Of a stretch of 64,000 nucleotides of DNA, positions 56,100 to 64,000 are shown piece by piece (the first letter of the stretch is position 1; each line of letters opens with the position of its first letter). The notes under the pieces are model-generated. The model saw nothing but the letters and a program-made list of their open reading frames with translations, was not told the origin of the DNA and ran no database searches. Location: contig NC_061134.1 in NCBI RefSeq assembly GCF_905220365.1, positions 11,113,001-11,177,000 on the forward strand. Direction: 5' to 3'. The DNA comes from Vanessa cardui. Its lineage: Eukaryota; Arthropoda; Insecta; Lepidoptera; Nymphalidae. A program made the position numbers and the translations under genes.

Positions 56100-56600
56100 C
56101 AGATATTCGCTAGACTTCAAGCTCGCCGTTGTCCTTTCGAGACCATAGGACCACTTCGATATCACGAATTGCCTTCCTATGTCAGAAGGCCGTTAGGGCA
56201 TAGGATCAGGTGATCCTTTTGGAGGGGGCGATGGATGACTTGTCCGGCATTTGAAGTTGGTTTGACTGGCTCCTGTGGGCACCGACCTCGTCCGGGATGG
56301 GTGTGTTGTGTCACGGTGACGGGGCGAACCTTTCAGATGGCGGCCCTAAAGTCGGAGTGTCTCTCACGGTGGATCAAATCGAGATGCTGGTCTTGATGGT
56401 TTCTCTAACTAAAACGGAGGCCCTCCTAATCCACGGTCCTTGCTGAGGTCTCCTCGTGGAGCGTCTACCGCCCTCCAAGGGACGGTAATTAAGGCGCACA
56501 CATATGAGGGATCAGGGCCTCATTCTGAATGGAGCTTCGGGCAACATTTTGTCCAACTCAGCTTAAAGCTCATCAATGCCAACGTAGGAGGACCTTAAAC
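56100..56600 (+). pseudogene. R1-like reverse transcriptase fragment
   Basis: GVSLTVDQIEMLVLMVSLTK then TEALLIHGP (about 56,355-56,440) matches the palm/thumb junction of R1-type reverse transcriptases. Worn equivalents of the following region (THMRDQGLILNG in one frame; FGQHFVQLSLKLINANVGGP in another) run to about 56,600. Several frames and stops are involved. It may derive from the same element as the 55.6-kb piece, with the catalytic centre lost between them. Confidence 0.6.
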
Positions 56601-56639
56601 ACCTTACCTGCGTGCTCTCTATGGCATTGTATTTTTTAC

Positions 56640-57494
56640 TTATTGTAAATAAATAAATCTAATCCAATCCAGCCCATTTCCGGCCTCTGCTGGATATGTC
56701 CAGGCCTCTCCAGTTGCACGCCACTGAGATCGTTCTTGGGCTACTCGCATCCAGCTCCTACCAGCCGTCTTGCGTAAGTCGTCACTCCACCGTGCCCGAG
56801 GACGTCCTACACTACGTTTGCCGAGACGTGGTCTCCAACCTAGAACACGTTTTCCCCAACGGTTATCAGTTCTGCGACAAATATGGCCCGCCCACTGCCA
56901 CTTCAGCTTACTAATCCGGTGGGCTATGTCGATGACTTTGGTTCTCTTGCGGATCGCCTCATTTCTTCTGATGCGATCCCGCAGAAAAACGCCGAGCATA
57001 GCCCTTGTCATAGCACGCTGAGCGACTTTAAGCTGGTGGACCAGCCTTGCCGTGAGTGTCCACGTTTCGGCTCCGTATGTCATGACGGGTAGGACGCACT
57101 ATCGACGATGTAAAGATTCGACGTAATTTTCCAAATGCTGTCCAACCATTTTTGAGCAACTTCGAGGACGGTACCGTGTATCGCAATCGGTTCCGGTAGA
57201 ACATGTTCATTGAACATGACCTTGGTTTTATCCAAGTTCATCCGTAGGCCGATGCGCATAGAAGAATCAACAAGCGTCTGCAAATCTTAAGTGAGAGATG
57301 TATTCGCCATTGATGTTGATGCCACGTCCTTTCCAGTTCAGCGTCTTGAACATATCCTCCGTTGAATTAGTAAACAATTTGGGGGAAATAACGTCCCCTC
57401 GTCTCACACCTTGATGCAATGGATCTGTTTGCTGATTCTGTACTTGGACGGAAAATAAACCTATTTGGTTGGACTCCATTAATGCTTGTAACAA
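56640..57494 (-). pseudogene. RTE-clade reverse transcriptase relic with internal deletions
   Basis: Read on the minus strand: QGVRRGDVISPKLF and GRGININGEYISHLRFAD (57,494-57,290), then TLVDSSMRIGLRMNLDKTKV, VLPEPIAIHGTVLEVAQK, WTAFGKLRRIFTSSI, and a 147-codon frame with TYGAETWTLTARLVHQLKVA, RISKLKWQWAGHICRRTDNR and GRPRARWSDDLRKTAGRSW. Compared with the usual RTE order, the join right after RFAD removes the second catalytic Asp and the following helix. Further pieces are missing after VAQK and after FTSSI. It is non-functional and sits inside the hAT-ended composite. Confidence 0.85.
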
Positions 57495-57770
57495 GGCTCT
57501 TATCTTACGGGGCCGTAGGAACAGTGCTGCTGACCCGCTTCGCCGAAGAAGACCAGTAGAAGGGATCTTCGCTATGGATGTCTTCTCCTCCCGCCATAAG
57601 TGTCCCGGGGTTAAGGGTTTCTGTACCCTGAGAACTCCCTAGGAAGTGGAACCCCGCAGAGGTGAGCCTACCGTCAGGACGTCACGGTAGTATGCACAAA
57701 AGAGCTCGTAACATCCTCCAAAAAGACAGAGTGGGAGGAATAGTGGTATGCGTTTTTGCAGCAAAAAAGG
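57495..57770. other. G+C-rich segment of unknown origin inside the hAT element
   Basis: GACCCGCTTCGCCGAAGAAG, TGTCCCGGGGTTAAGGG and GGAACCCCGCAGAGGTGAGC are too G+C-rich for local DNA and probably come from a retrotransposon. I cannot assign them. Confidence 0.35.
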
Positions 57771-57822
57771 GCGGCATAATAGGTATTGCACGTGGGCGAC
57801 AAAACAGCTAGCGGCGGGCCTG

Positions 57823-57873
57823 TATACAACAATACTAAGTTTTGAGCTTGCACAGAGTCCTACCATTGAGGAT
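57823..57873 (-). mobile_element. SINE2, right part, split by the hAT element
   Basis: TATACAACAATACTAAGTTT then GAGCTTGCACAGAGTCCTAC and CATTGAG is the head side of the SINE2 interrupted at 55,278. Confidence 0.78.
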
Positions 57874-58241
57874 TGGAGCTATATCATTCTTAACCTTATA
57901 CAAATAAGATAAGGGCCTCAATATTAATAATTCTTATTCAAATTAAATAGTTGTTAATTTGTCATAATTATATTCATATCTCATTGTTGTGTTAATTTTT
58001 TCATTTTTTTATATTCTCTGTTACGGTATGTTAGGGTCGTATAGAATATAATTCCTTTTGGCATAATGTCTACCTTTGTATAATTTGTGCAAATAAATAA
58101 ATTCAAAGGCCTTTCGGGCTGAATAACGGCACAGCTCTCACCGGTGCTTTATTTTCAACGTCATATAAATAAAACTTTATAATGGAGATAAGCATACAAA
58201 ACATATTTTTTTATAATATTATTATTATAATATATAATATA
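57874..58241. other. Unassigned spacer, possibly a LINE UTR
   Basis: GTATAATTTGTGCAAATAAA followed by TAAATTCAAAG near 58,077-58,107 looks like a LINE 3' UTR end; no coding part supports it. Confidence 0.3.
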
Positions 58242-58386
58242 TGTGGTACCGTCGTTACTTCTGATTTCCATAACACAAGTGCTTCAGCTACTGAAATTGG
58301 GATCAGAGTAATAATATATGTGATGTTGTCTCATATATTTATTTATTTACTTATTTATTTATTTATTATTTATTTATTTATTTTTT
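58242..58386 (+). mobile_element. 5'-truncated SINE1 with TTTA tail
   Basis: It starts at GTGGTACCGTCGTTACTTCT, runs through GGGATCAGAGTAATAATATA and TGATGTTGTCTC, and ends in a TTTA-rich microsatellite (58,340-58,386). The tRNA head is missing. Confidence 0.85.
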
Positions 58387-58984
58387 TAAATATAATTAAA
58401 TATTACAGTTTTTAAATACGGGACATTTATCATGTTTTTTTATTTTTGTAAGGTGGAGCTCGATATTTCGATATTATCTACGAATCTCGTGAACACAACA
58501 TGTCTTGTAATACCGAATAAAAATAAAATCATGGTAAATATCCCGTATTTAATAACTGTAATATTCAAAATAACCATGTTCATTTTAAATCTTATTATTA
58601 AATAGTTGAATGTTCGAAAGCAATTTCAACTTTTTGGACTTCTTTTTCACCCAATAGTCTCTCTATAGCGTCGAAAATATTATCCCTGGGAATGTGTGAG
58701 AAGTTTGCAAACAAAGGCCGCTACGAAGATTTTCTAATTAAAAACTTTTTAGCTCCAAGATCCAGGATTAACACTTCGAATCTCAGGAACTGTACTGTAA
58801 CAAACTAATAAAACCCAAGGATGCTTTTATCAGATTTCACTTTATATCGTGTCTATCAAAACCGACGATATTTACTTACACATAACACACTTCCCACGAC
58901 ACGTGGACGAAACAGGTCGTCAATATTAATTATATTATCGGCAACATCTGTTGGATGTCGTTAACTGTGAATAAATAGATTTGC
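58387..58984. other. Unassigned A+T-rich spacer
   Basis: Nothing recognised. Confidence 0.4.
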
Positions 58985-59183
58985 GGTAGTAATAATAATA
59001 ATGTAAAAGTAACTGTGTCGGTCTATCTATATGTCACTCAATCACGACCAAACCGCTGAACCGAATTTCATGAAATTTGTTATGAAGCAAATATGATCAC
59101 CAAGAAAGGCAATAGGCTACTTTTTTGTCCGATACGAGACAACAATACCCTAAAACACGAGCGAAACCGAGGGCGACTACTAG
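58985..59183 (+). mobile_element. Helitron-like repeat, family H3
   Basis: GTCGGTCTATCTATATGTCA, CAAACCGCTGAACCGAATTT and CAATAGGCTACTTTTTTGTC, then GCGAAACCGAGGGCGACTA, ending CTAG|T at 59,183. The 5' end is not defined. This is a common lepidopteran repeat type. Confidence 0.55.
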
Positions 59184-59647
59184 TTTCATATTGTATATAA
59201 CTCATATTAAATTCCAAGTAAAAACGATAAGGTTATAAGTTTTATATTAGACTGCCTTTTATTTATATCGAATAAATGATTAGTAGTACTTTTTCTGACT
59301 AAGCAAGGAATGCAATTAGCAGTTTTTTGTGAAAAAAAGGGTTAAGTAACTGAAACTATTTCGGCTATCGTCAGATTTATGACGTCATCAAAAATGTATA
59401 GTGCCATTGGGTATTATCGTGTAACATGGATAAGGGATAGAACACACGAGCGAACAAGACAAAAAACACTGCAATGCGGTAGCATCTATGCACCAAAACT
59501 TACTACGAAGGTAAATTCAAATAGTTTCAGCAAGTAGTTGCAAGTGTGTTTTTTCCTTAAAGTTGTGTGAAAGTATGTAAATGTCACTGCTGCATTATGG
59601 AGACAAGGTTTATCTTATTCGACCTCGTTGCTTCTACAACAACATGT
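59184..59647. other. Unassigned spacer
   Basis: Nothing recognised. Confidence 0.4.
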
Positions 59648-59940
59648 TTAGCCTGTAAATTTCCCACTGCTGTGCTGAGTCCTCCTTTGGGAGGAAGGAA
59701 GGAGCGTATTCCACCATGCAACTCCAATGCAGGTCGGTGGATTCACATTTCGTCAAAATTGGACATTTACAGATTTCCTCACGATATTTTCCTTCAACGT
59801 CAAGCAAAAGATGAACTATAAATACAAATAAAGCACAAACGAATTCAGTGGTGATGGTTTCATGAAATGCCTGGGTTTGAACCCACCCTCATCAGTTAAC
59901 TTTTACGCGAACTTACCACTGGGCCATCTCGACTCTGCTC
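59648..59940 (-). mobile_element. SINE3 copy, third subfamily
   Basis: The plus strand has TAGCCTGTAAATTTCCCACT, GGAGCGTATTCCACCATGC, AACTCCAATGCAGGTCGGTG, GGGTTTGAACCCACCC (box B complement) and CTTACCACTGGGCCATCTCG (box A complement). The 84-residue plus frame is a shadow. Confidence 0.85.
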
Positions 59941-60084
59941 CGCTGCTATACGCGGTTATATGAAAGTTTCACAGATTTTCATCTGGCACAATGATGAAGA
60001 TTTTCAAGATCGTAAATGCTTTCCTTCGCTCTGAAGATTGATTGACTAGTCTTAGCTGAAGTTTATATGAATATTACTTTTTTC

Positions 60085-60175
60085 TTTACTTGGTATAATG
60101 GCTTGGGGACCATTAGCAATCCTCAGTATTCTTACGCTCCGATTTAAAAAGTGAGTGGGCTACGATATGTATATG
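60085..60175 (+). mobile_element. Degraded SINE2 5' relic
   Basis: TACTTGGTATAATGGCTTGG, CCTCAGTATTCTTACGCTCC and AAAAAGTGAGTGGGCTACG recall the first half of SINE2. Confidence 0.4.
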
Positions 60176-60339
60176 TCATATGACCATAAGTCGATAGTCA
60201 AAATTTTGCCAGTGAGATACGAAGTGAATACTGACCGAATAACAATACCAAATGTTTTGCTTTAAAAGAATAAGTATACTATCAAACGAACTTGATAAAT
60301 ATTGGCATAGTTCATGTGGATTTATACCTTTATGAGGTA

Positions 60340-60641
60340 CTAGCGACCCGCCTCGCACGAAGCGATGCTTCATACGATAACAATACTGATACTAAATAAA
60401 ATGAAAATTCATAACTTTGTCTTATTAGACAATACAAACCACTATAGATACATTACTTTGATATATCTTGTAGGATTAGCAACTTTATTGTCCCTGTATT
60501 ATGTACAAAAACCTCCCTCTCAAATCACTCTATCTATTAAGAGAAAACACAACTCAACTAAATATGTTTGGTAATTTTTAAAATCAAAGCCTACATAGGG
60601 ACAAACAGCGGTAAGCGACTTTATTTTATATTATGTAATGA
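60340..60641 (-). mobile_element. Helitron-like repeat, family H2, complete copy
   Basis: The minus strand begins A|TCATTACATAATATAAAA and ends GAGGCGGGTCGCTAG|T. The interior has CCTATGTAGGCTTTGATT and AGTGATTTGAGAGGGAGG. The 69-residue plus frame lies wholly inside and is meaningless. Confidence 0.75.
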
Positions 60642-61350
60642 TAGTTATGATGATAATGATTCACTCAATTTCTCAGCGTAGCATTCACTGCGATCTTGTT
60701 CTTATATCAACATGGACCAAGCATGGACATAACATCAATCCTGTTAAATCGTAAGTAATTGCTACTGACAGTCAGGGTGTTATTTCAAGGGCTTGCTTGT
60801 CGTCTAAGCACTTGTGTACGACGTACTTATCTTATTGTGTTGTGCACTTATGCTACACTCTGGTGTGCACTTAGATCTGATATTATTATGGTCAGTGTAA
60901 TGGAAACAATAGGATAACATCAGCTGTCCTAATATTTCCATGTAACTTCCTTTCAGTTCTACCAAGTCTTAGTAAAACCATGTTAATAGTTTATTTCATC
61001 ATATCTAAGGCTGTTTATTTATTTCAAATAAAAATATTGGGTATAAAATATAACGTTAACACAACCGTTAATACCGAAAAACTTACCGTCAATGGGAGAG
61101 AAGAACTTAGCCCAGCAATGGAACATAGGTCTCAATAACCCTATTAAAATATCATATATCAATCTAAACTCGTCAAGAATAGACGTCCATAAATAAAATT
61201 CACTATAAAATTTAGTCTATAAATTATATGGGAATCTATAAGAATATCATAAGGCGTCATAAATTTAATATTACTTTTATACGAACAAAATATAAAATCT
61301 ATTGATTCAATTGAATTGTTATATTTAACGTAAATATGGAAAATATATTT
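60642..61350. other. Unassigned spacer
   Basis: A scrap GAACTTAGCCCAGCAATGG at about 61,094-61,112 resembles the SINE3 3' end. The 120-residue minus frame (61,159-61,521) mixes this spacer with antisense SINE2 and is not a gene. Confidence 0.4.
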
Positions 61351-61466
61351 TACTTGGTGGTAAAGCTTAGTGCAATCTCTTTTAAAGAGGTACCAACCTC
61401 TCATCAAATATTCGAACGACACACAAAAAATATTTTTCTCCGTTTTAAAGAGCGAGTGGGCCAGTT
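61351..61466 (+). mobile_element. Old SINE2 5' half cut by a younger SINE2
   Basis: TTGGTGGTAAAGCTTAGTGC, GAGGTACCAACCTCTCATCA and GAGCGAGTGGGCCAGT match the first half. It stops exactly where the next copy begins and does not resume afterwards. Confidence 0.75.
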
Positions 61467-61757
61467 TTACTTGGTGGTAGGGCTTTGTGCAAGTCCGTCT
61501 GGGTAGGTACCACCCACTCATCAGTTATTCTACCGCCAAACAACAGTACGCAGTATTGTTGTGTTCCGGTTTGAAGGGTGAGTGAGCCAGTGTAACTACA
61601 GGCACAAGGGACATAACATCTTAGTTCCCAAGGTTGGTGGCGCATTGACGATGTAAGGAATAGTTAATATTTCTTACAGCATCATTGTCTATGGGTGGTG
61701 GTGACCACTTACCATCAGGTGGCCCATATTCGTCCGCCAAGCTATAACATAAAAAAA
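61467..61757 (+). mobile_element. SINE2 copy, full length and little decayed
   Basis: Clean head (GGTGGTAGGGCTTTGTGCAA), TACCACCCACTCATCAGTTA, TTGTGTTCCGGTTTGAAGGG, CCCAAGGTTGGTGGCGCATT and GGTGACCACTTACCATCAGG, with tail AACATAAAAAAA. The minus-strand 66-residue frame is antisense to it. Confidence 0.93.
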
Positions 61758-61784
61758 GAGTAATTTTGTCAAATAATTAAGCAC

Positions 61785-63316
61785 ATTAAAAATTAGCACT
61801 TGTCAAAATTACTGAAGATATACGATGGAATATGGACAACCAAAGGGTTATGGTTTGACGTTACTTGATTTTAGTAACGCTTTTAATACTGTGGACTTTG
61901 ATATCCTGTGTGATATTCTGCGCACTCTTAACGTATCTCCTACGGTTACTGAATGGTTTCAAAATTACTTGCATGGACGCCGACAGCGAGTCAGACTGAA
62001 TGATTCATACTCAGACTGGTCAATGGTCTCTGCCGGTGTCCCGCAAGGTGGCGTGTTGTCCCCTCTCCTATTTTCAATGTTTATTAATTCTATCAGCAAT
62101 ATTATCACTTCTCTCTATCACCTCTATGCAGACGATCTTCAGATATACTCTCACTGCACAGTTAATGATTTAACGAAAACTATAAAATGTATCAATAGCG
62201 ATCTCACATCAATAGCAAACTGGAGCAAATCCTTTGGCTTAAAAGTCAATCCAACTAAAACGAAAGCGATAATAATTGGTAGCTCTAAATTACTAGCTCG
62301 AATCGATAGAACGCAACTACCACCAATAATATTCGATAATCTTGAAATTTCTTACAGTGACAGTGTCAAAAATCTGGGTATTTTGTTTGACCAACATCTC
62401 TCCTGAGGACCACAAATTTGTGACATAAGTCGTAAGATATTCGCTTCAGCTGGATCACTCCGCAGATTGCGTAATATGCTTCCGATTCCTACTAAAATTG
62501 TGCTTGCACATAGCCTACCAACTCTTGATTATGCTGACACATGCTATGTCGACATCACTGAGGAGCAACTAAATAAGCTTGAGCGCATTCAAAATGTATG
62601 TATACGTTACATATTTGGTTTACGGAAATATGATCATATATCCGAATTTCGCAAGAAGCTCAAGAGGCTCCCAATTCGCCTTCGCAGGAATACTCATATT
62701 CTCAATCTGCTATACTGTATACTGTTCAATCCTGTTTCCCCTCCATACCTAAAAGAACGATTTAAATTCCTTAGTGATTCCCACGAGCGTTCCCTTCGAT
62801 CTGAAAGCAATTTGCTTCTTGAAATTCCTTCCCACTCCTCAAATTTTTATAGCAAATCCTTTACTGTTCAAGCATCCCGTCTTTGGAACTCCCTACCTCT
62901 GTCCATTAGACGTGCACAATCACTGCCAGTTTTTAAAAAAGCTGTCAAGAAACATTTCCTAGAAATGTAACCTGGTATTATATAAACATTTCTTTATATG
63001 TATTTATCGATTAGTTTATATATTATTTATATATTTATTGATTATATCTGTATGTTTGCCTGTGTATATATATCTATTTATTTTTGTATGCACAAATATA
63101 CTCTTATGTATGTATATTGAATATTCCATTTATAAAAATTGTACACCTATGCCTTTTAATAGACCATTTCCTCTGCCCCAAGGTTGCCTGGAAGAGATCG
63201 CTTTTCAGCGATAAGGCCGCCTTTTGTGCCATGCTTTATTTTCTTATATTTATTTCCTGTGTGTTATACTTGTCTTGGTGTACAATAAAGAATATTATAT
63301 TATTATTATTATTAAT
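61785..63316 (+). mobile_element. LINE-C: CR1/Jockey-like reverse transcriptase, two lesions, complete 3' end
   Basis: A 5'-truncated non-LTR retrotransposon with the best preserved coding sequence in the window. LALVKITEDIRWNMDNQRVM is read in one frame; a frameshift near 61,850 moves to LTLLDFSNAFNTVDFDIL (palm motif A). Then come GVPQGGVLSPLLFSMFIN and the catalytic YADD (62,125-62,136). A single TGA at 62,404-62,406 interrupts an otherwise open frame to the natural stop at 62,968. The C-terminal part has LPTLDYADTCYVDITEEQLN and FTVQASRLWNSLPLSIRRAQ. The 3' UTR includes GTTGCCTGGAAGAGATCGC and GCGATAAGGCCGCC, then CAATAAAG and an ATT tail. Endonuclease and ORF1 are missing, so it is dead, though fairly recent. 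Confidence 0.9.
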
Positions 63317-63448
63317 TTTCCATGGCCAGTGGCGCATTGACGGTTTAAGGAATGTTAACATTTACTACTTTTCCAATGTATATGGGCAGTGGTGACTACA
63401 AACCATCAGGTTGCGCATTTGCCAGTCCTAAACCTAATGGCATAAAAA
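63317..63448 (+). mobile_element. SINE2 3' half directly after LINE-C
   Basis: CCAGTGGCGCATTGACGG, GGGCAGTGGTGACTACAAAC and CATCAGGTTGCGCATTTGCC, ending GGCATAAAAAAA. It is 5'-truncated and abuts the ATT tail of LINE-C. Confidence 0.82.
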
Positions 63449-63982
63449 AAACTACCGTATTTGTGTAATTTATAAATTTTTACTATAACCATGTAATAAA
63501 GTATCTAATATCATGAAAACTCTTCATATTAATATATTTCTGAACTGATTTTCACTCGCAGCTCAATTTGCTTTTAAGGGATCAGTCGTCGAAGTTATGC
63601 TTAAAAAATAATATCCTTTATCGTTACGATTCAAGTTTTCTTCGTACCAAATCACATCATACTCGGTTTCATGATTTGGCTGTGAAAAAAAAAGCAGACA
63701 AATAGTTAGAGATACTTAGTATTATTTACTAAGTATCTCTAATATATTACTGTATATCTAATTGATATTACTGTAGATCAATGCAATCAATATTATTAAC
63801 TCTTGAAACAAATTGTTTTCCCATTACCCTTATATCATTTAATACCGTATTAACGTGCTAAGCACGTTAGTTTTTTAAGAGTGTGTAAAAGCATATAGCT
63901 CAAGGCTTAAAAACGAACAGCGTTTTTAATAAAACCTTATATAAAAAGAAAAGAACAGATTATATGAATAATATTAATGAAG
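63449..63982. other. Unassigned A+T-rich spacer
   Basis: Nothing recognised apart from the hairpin listed next. Confidence 0.4.
63706..63742. repeat. Perfect inverted repeat, 16-bp arms, 5-nt loop
   Basis: Left arm TTAGAGATACTTAGTA (63,706-63,721), loop TTATT, complementary right arm 63,727-63,742. Confidence 0.94.
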
Positions 63983-64000
63983 TATCATCATCGTCCTGCC
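63983..64000 (-). mobile_element. Start of another RTE tail, cut by the window edge
   Basis: ATCATCATCGTCCTGCC matches the 3' terminus of the RTE fragment at 6,078 (ATCATCATCCTCCTGCCC). Confidence 0.45.

Larger units (their letters stand above)
55271..57830. mobile_element. 2.54-kb hAT-ended composite with perfect 8-bp target duplication
   Basis: The element (55,279-57,822) starts CAGGGCCGCCGTAAGC; its right end reads, reversed, CAGGCCCGCCGCTAGC (13 of 16 identical). TATACAAC flanks it at 55,271-55,278 and 57,823-57,830. The subterminal GGGGGCGGCAAATTGAG and GGGCGGCATAATAGG repeat the hAT-MITE pattern. The interior is not a transposase but G+C-rich retrotransposon debris: R1-like pieces (plus) and an RTE piece (minus). 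Either the MITE received later insertions or the debris was moved as cargo. It is most likely non-autonomous. Confidence 0.85.

Noticed and set aside
56640..57083. 147-codon ORF as a host gene
   Set aside because: Its motifs (TYGAETWTLTARL, KLKWQWAGHICRRTD) are those of an RTE reverse transcriptase C-terminus, and the upstream catalytic part is deleted.
58340..58386. TTTA microsatellite as an independent feature
   Set aside because: It directly follows the SINE1 3' end and is best read as its tail.
61159..61521. 120-codon minus ORF
   Set aside because: It runs antisense through two SINE2 copies and A+T-rich spacer; the repeated SGWYLP.R..TKPYHQ-like phrase is SINE2 translated.

Overview
The window looks like nuclear DNA of a moth or butterfly, most likely a nymphalid-type butterfly. 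It is A+T-rich, shows no bacterial-style gene packing, and is littered with short interspersed elements and 5'-truncated LINE relics of the kinds common in Lepidoptera. I recognise no host protein-coding gene, genuine tRNA, rRNA, CRISPR array or operon. Every open frame I could name is retrotransposon debris; the rest of the long frames look like chance. The taxon call rests on recognising repeat families from memory and was not checked by a search.

Repeat families (labels are mine). SINE1 is tRNA-derived (box A and box B visible) with a 3' end reading GTGATGTTGTC and a TTTA-rich tail. SINE2 is about 285 bp, has a structured head (GGTGGTA...TACCACC) and ends in CATAAAA. SINE3 is tRNA-derived, about 300 bp, and ends in TTG or ACTTT repeats. 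LINE-A is Jockey/CR1-like, LINE-B is a non-LTR element seen only as 3' fragments, and LINE-C is CR1/Jockey-like with an ATT tail. There are also RTE-clade, R1-like and R2/R4-like (restriction-like endonuclease) fragments. Four short families have Helitron-type ends (A|TC...CTAG|T). Two elements have hAT-type ends.

Layout. 0-6 kb: SINE1 piece, LINE-A RT pseudogene (about 0.55-2.1 kb), SINE2 relics. 6-20 kb: RTE tail, many SINE copies, Helitron-like repeats, and a nest at 17.7-18.4 kb where LINE-B and SINE3 sit inside a Helitron-like copy. 20-33 kb: R2/R4-like ORF (21.6-22.2 kb) and a second copy of its tail (27.9 kb), a head-to-head SINE3 palindrome (23.1-23.4 kb), a LINE-A split by unknown DNA, and an R1-like insertion with a 14-bp target duplication (31.5-31.9 kb). 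33-50 kb: mostly unassigned A+T-rich DNA, a pair of inverted roughly 0.8-kb repeats (38.7-39.5 and 48.4-49.2 kb), and a 358-bp hAT-type MITE. 50-58 kb: RTE relics and a 2.54-kb hAT-ended element (55,279-57,822) that splits a SINE2 with a perfect 8-bp duplication and contains R1-like and RTE debris. 58-64 kb: SINE copies, Helitron-like repeats and the fairly well preserved LINE-C RT (61.8-63.3 kb).

The elements relate to one another mainly through parasitism and nesting. SINE2 shares its last ~65 bases with LINE-B, so LINE-B or a relative is its probable enzyme source. Many insertions lie inside older ones, giving a readable relative chronology. I found no defence system or other new cellular pathway. 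The most unusual structures are the hAT-ended composite, the shared LINE/SINE tail, the inverted repeat pair with CTCF-like motifs, and several long perfect hairpins.
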